11,878 nt of DNA from Bacteroidales bacterium. GTDB taxonomy: Bacteria; Bacteroidota; Bacteroidia; Bacteroidales; UBA932. Within the stretch, counting starts at the first letter, position 1, and each line of letters starts with the position of its first letter. The notes beneath the pieces were generated by a model, which worked only from the letters and a program-made list of their open reading frames with translations, was not told the origin of the DNA and did no database searches. Shown here piece after piece: positions 4,991 through 11,878 of this stretch. A program made the position numbers and the translations under genes. The stretch lies in the NCBI GenBank assembly GCA_023230265.1, contig JALNXR010000042.1, forward strand, positions 1 through 11,878, read 5' to 3'.

Positions 4991-6820
4991 ATGGACAAAT
5001 TTAAATTAAGAAGTGAACAGACAACAAAAGGGAGAAAAATGGCGGGGGCCAGAGCTCTCTGGCGTGCAAACGGAATGGAAGAAAAACATTTTGGGAATCC
5101 TTTGATAGCTATTGTGAACTCTTTTACACAGTTTGTCCCCGGACATTCACATCTCCATAATGCCGGACAATTAATCAAATCTGTCATTGAAAAGGAGGGA
5201 TGTTTTGCCGCTGAGTTCAATACCATTGCCATTGATGACGGGATAGCAATGGGGCATGATGGTATGCTCTACTCCCTGCCTTCGAGGGATCTGATTGCCG
5301 ACAGTGTTGAGTATATGTGCAATGCACATAAGGTGGATGCAATGATTTGCATTTCTAACTGTGACAAAATCACTCCCGGTATGCTGATGGCAGCCATGAG
5401 ACTTAATATACCAGCTGTGTTTGTTTCAGGAGGTGCGATGGAAGCTGGAAGAATAGAGGGAGAGGAGTGTGATCTGGTTGATATAATGGTTAAGGCTGCA
5501 GACAATGACTTTCCTCCGGAGGAGTTGACAAAATTGGAGAGAGAGGGATGTCCCACATGTGGTTGCTGTTCAGGAATGTTTACCGCTAACTCGATGAACT
5601 GCCTGACAGAGGCCCTGGGTTTTGCTCTTCCTGGTAACGGGACAGTCATTGCAACCCATCTTGAAAGAAAAAAGCTGATAGAGGATTCAGCAAGGCTGAT
5701 TGTAAAAATAACCATGGATTATTACAGGAATGGAAACTTATCTGTACTTCCCCGCTCTGTTGCTGTAAAAGATGCTTTTTTAAATGCGATGTCGCTTGAT
5801 ATTGCTATGGGTGGTTCCACAAATACCGTTCTTCACCTTCTGGCTGTGGCGAATGAGGGTGGAGTTGATTTTTCAATGAAGGAAATTGACAGTTTGTCCC
5901 GCCGCATTCCGGTTCTTTGTAAAGTCTCTCCCAACGGAAAATATCATATTCAGGATGTAAACAGGGCAGGTGGTGTAATGAGAATATTAGGAGAACTCAG
6001 AAGAGGAGGATTGCTCAATACCAATGTCCACAGGGTTGATGCCAATACACTGGAAGAGATTATACTCTCCTGTGATATAAAGGGTAAAGAACTATCTGAT
6101 TTAATTTCAAAGCGATACCTTGCAGCTCCTGGTTTCTTTAAAAACCTGACGATAGCTTCTCAGTCAAATTATTATCAAAAATATGACCTGGATGAGAGTA
6201 ATGGCTGCACAAGAGATATTCCACATGCATACATGAATGAGGGAGGACTTGCGGTTCTTTTCGGTAATCTGGCCCCTGACGGTTGCATTGTCAAGAGCGC
6301 TGGAGTTGATTCCTCTCTTTTTAAATTCAGAGGCAGGGCGGTGGTTTTTGAATCCCAGGAAGAGGCTTCTACTGGAATATTGAATGGTATAGTGAAAAGG
6401 GGAGATGTGGTAGTTATCCGTTACGAAGGTCCTAGGGGTGGACCCGGTATGCAGGAGATGCTCTATCCAACATCTTACCTGAAGTCGGTAAAGCTGGAAA
6501 AACACTGTGCCCTGATTACTGACGGACGATTTTCAGGAGGGACATCGGGACTTTCAGTGGGGCACATCTCCCCTGAAGCGGCTGCGGGAGGGAATATTGC
6601 TCTGGTAGAAAACGGGGATTATATTCTGATAGATATCCCGCAAAGGAAAATTGAAATTGAAGTGAGTACACAGGAGCTGGCAAAAAGAAGAGAAGAAATG
6701 GCTTTAAAATGTGAAAAAGCCTTTAAACCAGTAAGCAGAAACAGAAACATTTCCGGCTCTCTTAAGGTATATGCAATGCATGTTTCCTCGGCAGACAAGG
6801 GTGCGATAAGAAATATCTGA
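4991..6820 (+). CDS. ilvD: Dihydroxy-acid dehydratase
   Basis: This 609-residue enzyme dehydrates 2,3-dihydroxy-isovalerate and 2,3-dihydroxy-3-methylvalerate to the 2-oxo acids that precede valine and isoleucine, using an Fe-S cluster. It aligns along its whole length with E. coli-type IlvD (about 616 residues). Visible signatures are [14 protein letters not shown] (16-29), [10 protein letters not shown] (43-52), [11 protein letters not shown] with Cys124, [18 protein letters not shown] with Cys187/190/192/193, MGGSTN (273-278), [16 protein letters not shown] and [20 protein letters not shown]. Cys192 replaces the Ser of E. coli's CPTCGSCSG. Cys124 and Cys193 match known cluster ligands of the family. 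The start at 4991 is the only one in frame with the conserved N-terminus; two nearby ATGs (4983, 4986) are out of frame. It is the first structural gene of the operon, directly behind the attenuator, with no Shine-Dalgarno site. Confidence 0.97.
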   Translation: MDKFKLRSEQTTKGRKMAGARALWRANGMEEKHFGNPLIAIVNSFTQFVPGHSHLHNAGQLIKSVIEKEGCFAAEFNTIAIDDGIAMGHDGMLYSLPSRDLIADSVEYMCNAHKVDAMICISNCDKITPGMLMAAMRLNIPAVFVSGGAMEAGRIEGEECDLVDIMVKAADNDFPPEELTKLEREGCPTCGCCSGMFTANSMNCLTEALGFALPGNGTVIATHLERKKLIEDSARLIVKITMDYYRNGNLSVLPRSVAVKDAFLNAMSLDIAMGGSTNTVLHLLAVANEGGVDFSMKEIDSLSRRIPVLCKVSPNGKYHIQDVNRAGGVMRILGELRRGGLLNTNVHRVDANTLEEIILSCDIKGKELSDLISKRYLAAPGFFKNLTIASQSNYYQKYDLDESNGCTRDIPHAYMNEGGLAVLFGNLAPDGCIVKSAGVDSSLFKFRGRAVVFESQEEASTGILNGIVKRGDVVVIRYEGPRGGPGMQEMLYPTSYLKSVKLEKHCALITDGRFSGGTSGLSVGHISPEAAAGGNIALVENGDYILIDIPQRKIEIEVSTQELAKRREEMALKCEKAFKPVSRNRNISGSLKVYAMHVSSADKGAIRNI

Positions 6821-6842
6821 TTAACACAAATATCTTAAAATA

Positions 6843-6848
6843 AAAGGA
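6843..6848 (+). promoter_or_regulatory. Shine-Dalgarno site of ilvB
   Basis: AAGGAG lies 6 bases before the ilvB ATG. It is the clearest ribosome site in the window, where most genes have none, and it fixes the ilvB start at 6855. Confidence 0.6.
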
Positions 6849-6854
6849 GTTGAT

Positions 6855-8558
6855 ATGAAAACGGAGAAGATTAACGGAGCAGAAGCATTGTTGAAATCTC
6901 TTGTAAATGAGGGAGTGGAAATAATTTTCGGTTACCCCGGGGGCTCAATAATGCCTTTTTACGATGAGTTATACAACTATGGAGATAGAATCAGGCATAT
7001 TTTGGTCAGGCACGAACAGGGTGCTGTTCATGCTGCCGAAGGTTATGCAAGAGCAACCGGCAGGGTTGGGGTTTGTGTGGCTACATCCGGTCCGGGAGCT
7101 ACAAACCTGATAACCGGTCTTGCAGATGCTCTTATGGATTCCACTCCTGTTGTCTGCATCACTGCTCAGGTTATTTCAAGCAAGCTGGGTACAAATTATT
7201 TTCAGGAAGCCGATACAATAGGGATTACTATTCCTGTTACAAAGTGGAATTATCAGATTACCAATGCCAGCGAAATTTCAGGAGTTATTGCCAAAGCCTT
7301 TTATGTAGCCCGTTCGGGGAGACCCGGACCGGTTCTGATCAGTCTTACAAGAGATGCACAGGTTGAGATGACAGAGTACAGGTATGAACAATATATCCCG
7401 CCGGTTCAAAAATTTAACGAAGATGCTGAACATAATGAATGGCTCTGTCAGGATGTTGCCGGAATGATAAACGGAGCTGAAAAACCGCTGATAATTGTAG
7501 GACAGGGTGTGATAATCTCAGGGGCTGAAAACCAGGTTCTTAAAATTGCTGAGTCCGGAAATATCCCTGTAATCTCAACACTTATGGGCCTTTCTGCTTT
7601 TCCCACAACTCACAGGCTATTTGCAGGATTTGCAGGAATGCATGGAAACATTGCCCCGAATCTCATGACTCAACAGAGTGATCTTATTCTTGCCGTTGGC
7701 ATGAGATTTAGCGACAGAGTCACAGGGGATGTTTCAAAATATGCTCCAAAGGCAAAGATAATTCACATTGATATTGACGACTCGGAATTCAACAAGACTG
7801 TCAGGAGCCATGTTTCCATAAAGGGAGATGCCTCAAGGGTTTTGAAGTCAATTTCCCCTGGGGTGAAATACAGGGAGAGGCCTCAGTGGTGGAGTTTTAT
7901 CGATGATAAAAGGATGATTGAAAAAGAGAGAATAATATCCAGGGATCTTACTCCGGTCAGGGGAACCAAAAATATCTCAATGGCTATGGCTGTAGATGCC
8001 TTGGCAAGGATAGGGGGTGGCGAACCTGTAGTAGTTACCGATGTCGGACAAAATCAGATGTTCTCTGCGAGGTATTCTAAATTCAACAAGACAAGGAGCA
8101 TGATCACCTCCGGAGGACTCGGTACAATGGGATTCGGCCTTCCGGCCGGAATAGGGGCAAAGCTTGGTGTCCCGGACAGGCAGGTTGTTGTGATAACAGG
8201 AGATGGCGGTTTCCAAATGTCATTGCAGGAGCTGGGCACAATAATGCAATCAGGTATTGATGTTAAAATAATGATTCTGAATAACTCATTCCTTGGTATG
8301 GTAAGACAGTGGCAGGAGCTCTTTTTTGAGGGGAGATACTCGTTTACAAGCATGGACAATCCTGACTTTATGAAAATTGCCTCTGCTTATAATATTAAAT
8401 GTGCCCGTATTGAAAGGGCAGAAGATCTTGATAGTAAGGTAAAAGAGATGCTGGATTGTAAAGAGTCTTTTTTACTTGAAGTAGTTGTGGATAAGAGAGA
8501 AAATGTCTTTCCTATGGTTCCTTCGGGGGCTCCTTTAGATAACATAATATTAAAATAA
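6855..8558 (+). CDS. ilvB: Acetolactate synthase (acetohydroxyacid synthase), large catalytic subunit
   Basis: This 567-residue thiamine-diphosphate enzyme joins pyruvate with pyruvate or 2-oxobutyrate to make acetolactate or acetohydroxybutyrate, the first common step to Val, Leu and Ile. The N-terminal PYR domain has GYPGGSIMPFYDEL and the catalytic Glu54 in RHEQGAVHAAEGYARATG. A central FAD-type domain carries GMRFSDRVTGD. The C-terminal PP domain has the ThDP/Mg motif from GDGG (449-452) to NN (476-477). The length is normal for the family. It starts 34 bases after ilvD behind a good Shine-Dalgarno site. The regulatory subunit gene follows after 19 bases. Confidence 0.97.
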   Translation: MKTEKINGAEALLKSLVNEGVEIIFGYPGGSIMPFYDELYNYGDRIRHILVRHEQGAVHAAEGYARATGRVGVCVATSGPGATNLITGLADALMDSTPVVCITAQVISSKLGTNYFQEADTIGITIPVTKWNYQITNASEISGVIAKAFYVARSGRPGPVLISLTRDAQVEMTEYRYEQYIPPVQKFNEDAEHNEWLCQDVAGMINGAEKPLIIVGQGVIISGAENQVLKIAESGNIPVISTLMGLSAFPTTHRLFAGFAGMHGNIAPNLMTQQSDLILAVGMRFSDRVTGDVSKYAPKAKIIHIDIDDSEFNKTVRSHVSIKGDASRVLKSISPGVKYRERPQWWSFIDDKRMIEKERIISRDLTPVRGTKNISMAMAVDALARIGGGEPVVVTDVGQNQMFSARYSKFNKTRSMITSGGLGTMGFGLPAGIGAKLGVPDRQVVVITGDGGFQMSLQELGTIMQSGIDVKIMILNNSFLGMVRQWQELFFEGRYSFTSMDNPDFMKIASAYNIKCARIERAEDLDSKVKEMLDCKESFLLEVVVDKRENVFPMVPSGAPLDNIILK

Positions 8559-8577
8559 CTATAAAAAGGTTTTGATC

Positions 8578-8862
8578 ATGAAAAAAGAGTACATCTTAGA
8601 AGCGTTAATAGACAACCAGATATCGGTGTTGAACAGAATCACCTCTGCCTATATGAAAAGACAGATTAGTATTGAAAGTCTTAAGTTGTCAAAATCTTAT
8701 GTCAAAGGTGTAAAAAAGGTTGTAATCTCCTCTCATACAACAGAAGAGGTTATCGGGCATATCGTCAGACAACTAAATAACCTTGAAGATCTCCATAAGG
8801 TGGATTATTATCTGCCAAAACGGAACAATCACAAGAACACTACTGATAAAACAGGGTATTAA
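8578..8862 (+). CDS. ilvN: Acetolactate synthase small (regulatory) subunit, short ACT-only form
   Basis: This 94-residue protein is a single ACT domain (about 4-75: ALIDNQISVLNRITSAYM, then ISIESLKLS), which would bind the IlvB large subunit and tune it. I chose ATG 8578, with AAAAAGG 9 bases upstream; a TTG at 8572 would add only two residues. Most IlvN/IlvH proteins are about 160-190 residues with a second C-terminal domain; this one is close in size to enteric IlvM (about 87). In a hand alignment to E. coli IlvH, the Gly14 and Asn29 positions implicated in valine binding are both Ser, so valine inhibition may be weak or changed. The C-terminal tail (PKRNNHKNTTDKTGY) is hydrophilic. The family call rests on the ACT pattern plus its place between ilvB and ilvC. 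Confidence 0.88.
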   Translation: MKKEYILEALIDNQISVLNRITSAYMKRQISIESLKLSKSYVKGVKKVVISSHTTEEVIGHIVRQLNNLEDLHKVDYYLPKRNNHKNTTDKTGY

Positions 8863-8916
8863 TACAACATTATACAATATTTAAAACAAAACAATAAATT
8901 CAAAAACTATTTTAAA

Positions 8917-9966
8917 ATGGCAAAAATTAATTTTGGCGGAGTTACAGAAAATGTAGTGACCCGCAATGAATTCCCTCTGGAAAAAGCACAACAGGTACTC
9001 AAAAACGAAACAATGGCTGTCCTGGGTTACGGGATCCAGGGGCCGGGACAAGCATTAAACCTAAAGGATAACGGATTCAATGTGATTGTAGGCCAAAGGA
9101 AAGGATCAAAATCCTGGGAAAAAGCTTTGTCTGACGGCTGGTGTCCCGGTGTTGATCTTTTTGAGATTGAAGAGGCTTGTCACATGGGTACGATAATTCA
9201 GTATCTGCTCTCAGATGCCGGTCAGATAAGTTTGTGGCCGACAGTAAAAAAACACTTGACAGCAGGTAAGGCTCTCTGTTTTTCTCATGGATTCGGGATC
9301 ACATATAATGATCAGACAGGAATAATTCCTCCTCAGGATGTAGATGTTATCATGATAGCACCCAAAGGTTCGGGAACCTCACTCAGGAGTCTTTTCCTTG
9401 AAAAGAGGGGATTGAATTCAAGTTATGCAATTTACAGGGATGCTACCGGAAGAGCATTTGAAAGGACCATAGCACTTGGAGTCGGTATAGGATCAGGTTA
9501 TCTGTTTGAGACCACATTTAAAAAAGAGGTCTATTCCGATCTGACAGGTGAAAGAGGCACCCTTATGGGAGCCATCCAGGGAATTTTTGCTGCTCAGTAT
9601 CAGGTATTGCGTTCAAAAGGCCATTCTCCTTCAGAAGCATATAATGAAACGGTTGAGGAGTTGACCCAGAGTCTGATGCCACTGGTGGCAGAGAGGGGAA
9701 TGGATTGGATGTATGCTAACTGTTCAACTACCGCCCAGAGAGGAGCTTTAGACTGGTGGAAAAGTTTCAGGGATGCCACGCTGCCTGTTTTTGAGAAACT
9801 CTATGACCAGGTTGCCTGTGGGAATGAAGCGCGGATTGCCATTGAATCTAACAGCAAAAAGGATTACAGAGAAAGACTTGAATCGGAGCTTGCAGAATTA
9901 AGAGAGAGCGAGATGTGGAGAACCGGAGAAGCAGTAAGATCGCTCCGTCCGGAGAGGAACAGTTGA
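8917..9966 (+). CDS. ilvC: Ketol-acid reductoisomerase
   Basis: This 349-residue enzyme performs the alkyl shift and NAD(P)H reduction of acetohydroxy acids to 2,3-dihydroxy acids. The Rossmann fold has GYGIQGPG (37-44), where the family has GxGxxG. The cofactor loop GQRKGSKSW (59-67), with Arg61, Ser64 and Ser66, suggests NADPH use (inference). Metal and catalytic residues are Asp208 and Glu212 in DLTGERGTLMGAIQG, and the NETVEELTQ and CSTTAQRGALDWW segments of the knotted C-terminal domain. Its length and wording fit the Bacteroidota-type enzyme. The 54-base gap after ilvN is AT-rich with no clear promoter or Shine-Dalgarno site, so it is probably read from the operon promoter. The stop TGA is followed in frame by a second stop, TAG. 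Confidence 0.96.
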   Translation: MAKINFGGVTENVVTRNEFPLEKAQQVLKNETMAVLGYGIQGPGQALNLKDNGFNVIVGQRKGSKSWEKALSDGWCPGVDLFEIEEACHMGTIIQYLLSDAGQISLWPTVKKHLTAGKALCFSHGFGITYNDQTGIIPPQDVDVIMIAPKGSGTSLRSLFLEKRGLNSSYAIYRDATGRAFERTIALGVGIGSGYLFETTFKKEVYSDLTGERGTLMGAIQGIFAAQYQVLRSKGHSPSEAYNETVEELTQSLMPLVAERGMDWMYANCSTTAQRGALDWWKSFRDATLPVFEKLYDQVACGNEARIAIESNSKKDYRERLESELAELRESEMWRTGEAVRSLRPERNS

Positions 9967-10005
9967 TAGTGTCGTATAGATTATAGAGAGTAATATAGAA
10001 AAATT

Positions 10006-11259
10006 ATGTCATATTTTCCGGCACTAAAAGATATTTCTCAGGCAAGACTGGCGCTTAACGGAGATGTCTGTCAGACACCTCTGACACAGAACGCAGTCTT
10101 GTCAGTGAAATTCGGGGCGAATGTTCTCCTAAAGAGGGAGGACCTTCAGATAGTACGCTCTTATAAGATCAGAGGAGCTCTTAATAAAATAAAAAGTCTG
10201 TCAAAAGAGCAGATGAAAAGAGGTGTTGTCTGTGCAAGCGCGGGCAATCATGCCCAGGGAGTTGCTTTTTCCTGCAATAAACTTGGCATTAAAGGATCAA
10301 TTTATATGCCTGTTACCACTCCTAAACAGAAAATTCAGCAGGTCAGAATGTTCGGAAAGGAGTTTGTGGAAGTTGTTCTTACAGGGGATACATTTGATGA
10401 TGCAAATAAAGAGGCTGTAAAATATTGTGAAGAAAACAAAAAAGTTTTCATCCATCCATTTGATGATCCCAGGATAATTGAAGGGCAGGGTACAATAGGA
10501 ATTGAAATAATGCAACAATCTCAGGTTCCGGTTGATTACCTTTTTATTCCGGTCGGTGGCGGAGGCCTGGCTTCCGGGCTTGGAGCCTACTTTAAACAGA
10601 TAAGCCCTGACACAAAAATTATCGGAGTGGAACCTTCCGGTGCAGCTAGTATGGCTTATGCTCTCAGGCAGGGAAAGACGGTTGCACTTGACAGGATAGA
10701 CAGCTTCATTGATGGGGCCGCTGTTAAAAAGGCAGGGGAACTGACTTTTGAAATATGCAAAAAAGTCCTGGATGATATAATATCTGTACAGGAAGGTGCT
10801 GTGTGTTCAACAATCCTGAACCTCTACAATCTTAATGCAATTGTGGCGGAACCTGCCGGTGCCCTTTCTATCGCTGCACTGGATTGTTATGCCGATAAAA
10901 TCAGAGGGAAAAATGTGGTATGCATTGTCAGCGGAAGCAATAATGATATTACAAGAATGGAGGAGATAAGAGAAAGATCTCTTTTGTACGAAGGCCTTAA
11001 ACATTATTTTATTGTCAGATTCCCTCAGCGCTCGGGCGCATTGCTCTCCTTTATCAGAGATGTATTGGGGCCGGGTGATGACATTACCTATTTTTCCTAT
11101 TCAAAGAAGACAAACAGGGAGCAGGGGCCTGCTGTACTGGGGATTGAGCTTGCAGAGAAATCTGATTTTGAACCTCTGCTCTCCAGACTGAATGAGAAAA
11201 ATATTAAATATGAATACCTTAATGATAAACCGGATCTTTTTAGCTTTTTAATTTTATAA
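10006..11259 (+). CDS. ilvA: Threonine ammonia-lyase (threonine dehydratase), short biosynthetic form
   Basis: This 417-residue PLP enzyme deaminates threonine to 2-oxobutyrate, the committed step to isoleucine. The PLP lysine is Lys54 in RSYKIRGALNK. Further motifs are CASAGNHAQGVAFSC, the phosphate-binding glycine run 184-187 in PVGGGGLASG, and SGSNND near residue 310. After the catalytic domain there is a single ACT-like regulatory domain (about 328-417, starting HYFIVRFPQRSGALLSFI), compared with two in the 514-residue E. coli IlvA; this is the short form known from Bacillus and Bacteroidota. Isoleucine feedback at this domain is likely but cannot be read from the sequence. It follows ilvC after 39 bases and precedes ilvE by 2 bases. 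The operon context argues for the biosynthetic rather than the catabolic (TdcB) enzyme. Confidence 0.95.
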   Translation: MSYFPALKDISQARLALNGDVCQTPLTQNAVLSVKFGANVLLKREDLQIVRSYKIRGALNKIKSLSKEQMKRGVVCASAGNHAQGVAFSCNKLGIKGSIYMPVTTPKQKIQQVRMFGKEFVEVVLTGDTFDDANKEAVKYCEENKKVFIHPFDDPRIIEGQGTIGIEIMQQSQVPVDYLFIPVGGGGLASGLGAYFKQISPDTKIIGVEPSGAASMAYALRQGKTVALDRIDSFIDGAAVKKAGELTFEICKKVLDDIISVQEGAVCSTILNLYNLNAIVAEPAGALSIAALDCYADKIRGKNVVCIVSGSNNDITRMEEIRERSLLYEGLKHYFIVRFPQRSGALLSFIRDVLGPGDDITYFSYSKKTNREQGPAVLGIELAEKSDFEPLLSRLNEKNIKYEYLNDKPDLFSFLIL

Positions 11260-11261
11260 CT

Positions 11262-11878
11262 ATGAATTCAACAGATTGGTCAAAACTTGCCTTTTCTTAT
11301 CAAAAGACAAACACAATAATTTTATCAACATACAGGGATGGGATATGGTCTCCTCTTGAAAGCAGAATGGATGACAATATTTCTGTAAGTGCTTTATCCG
11401 GGTCCCTGCACTATGGAGTTCAGGCTTTTGAAGGTTTAAAAGCTTTTCGTGGAGTTGATGGAAAAGTAAGATTGTTCCGCCCTCTGGAAAATGCCAGGAG
11501 ACTCAGAAGATCTGCGGATTTTCTCGGAATTGCCTCACCCCGGGAAGATCTTTTTCTGGAAGCCTGCCTGAGAGCAGTGAGTGAGAATATCGAATATTTG
11601 CCTCCGTATGAATTCAGGGCATCTTTGTATATCAGACCATTCCTGATAGGAGTGGGGCCTCAGATTGATCTTGTCAGTTCAAAAGAGGTGATGTTCATTG
11701 TGGCTGTGATACCGGTGGGATCATTTGCCGGAAGTATTTCCAAGCCGGTAAAAGCCCTGTTGGCAAGGGATCATGACAGGGCAGCTCCTATGGGAACAGG
11801 CAGTTATAAAATCGGCGGGAATTATGCTGCAGCAATGCTCTCCTGTATGAAAGCCAAAAAGGAGGGATACTCAGCCGT
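11262..11878 (+). CDS. ilvE: Branched-chain amino acid aminotransferase, N-terminal part (partial at right edge)
   Basis: The ATG at 11262, two bases after the ilvA stop, opens a frame that stays open to the window edge (205 complete codons). The product is a fold-type IV PLP aminotransferase that converts the 2-oxo acids to Ile, Val and Leu with glutamate as donor. Signatures are LSGSLHYGVQAFEGLKAFRG, FRPLENARRLRRSADFLG, YIRPFLIGVGPQ and RAAPMGTGSYKIGGNYAAAM. In the last of these Lys183 matches the PLP lysine before GGNY in BCATs. The wording (GSYKIGGNY) is closer to the longer BCAT type of eukaryotes and many Gram-positives than to E. coli IlvE. About 130-150 residues should be missing on the right. 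The tight spacing suggests translational coupling with ilvA. Confidence 0.94.
   Translation, partial: MNSTDWSKLAFSYQKTNTIILSTYRDGIWSPLESRMDDNISVSALSGSLHYGVQAFEGLKAFRGVDGKVRLFRPLENARRLRRSADFLGIASPREDLFLEACLRAVSENIEYLPPYEFRASLYIRPFLIGVGPQIDLVSSKEVMFIVAVIPVGSFAGSISKPVKALLARDHDRAAPMGTGSYKIGGNYAAAMLSCMKAKKEGYSA

Noticed and set aside
8572..8577. TTG start for ilvN two codons upstream
   Set aside because: The ATG at 8578 has better spacing from AAAAAGG and matches the usual N-terminus.
8863..8916. Internal promoter before ilvC
   Set aside because: The gap is AT-rich but has no TAnnTTTG match.

Overview
The window looks like a chromosomal stretch from a member of the Bacteroidota, probably Bacteroidales. 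The reasons are three or four good matches to the Bacteroidota -7 promoter element TAnnTTTG, weak or absent Shine-Dalgarno sites before many genes, moderately AT-rich DNA, an ExbB-ExbD-TonB cluster and a short Bacteroidota-type ketol-acid reductoisomerase. This taxonomic call is an inference from style, not from a marker gene.

Layout. Positions 1-776 (minus) are the N-terminal part of an unusual arginine-triplet repeat protein that runs off the left edge; its catalytic domain is outside the window, and I suspect an RsuA/RluB-type rRNA pseudouridine synthase. Divergently from it, 873-2144 (plus) encodes a MacB/FtsX-type ABC permease. Its stop codon abuts the stop of a convergent minus-strand operon, exbB (4045) - exbD - tonB-like (2145), which would make an inner-membrane proton-driven energy transducer. 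A YegP/DUF1508 gene (4237-4569, minus) with its own promoter and terminator lies upstream of exbB.

From 4653 to the right edge is a branched-chain amino acid operon on the plus strand: leader peptide, ilvD, ilvB, a short ilvN, ilvC, ilvA and the start of ilvE. Together these convert threonine to 2-oxobutyrate (IlvA), build acetohydroxy acids (IlvB/N), reduce and isomerise them (IlvC), dehydrate them (IlvD) and transaminate them to isoleucine, valine and leucine (IlvE).

The most interesting element is the roughly 300-base leader before ilvD. It has a Bacteroidota-type promoter, a 60-codon ORF ending in a run of Ile, Val and Leu codons, and a strong hairpin. The last codons and stop of that ORF can pair over about 17 positions with the hairpin's apex and 3' arm. 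This is the full logic of ribosome-mediated transcription attenuation, and nothing else in the window explains the stretch.
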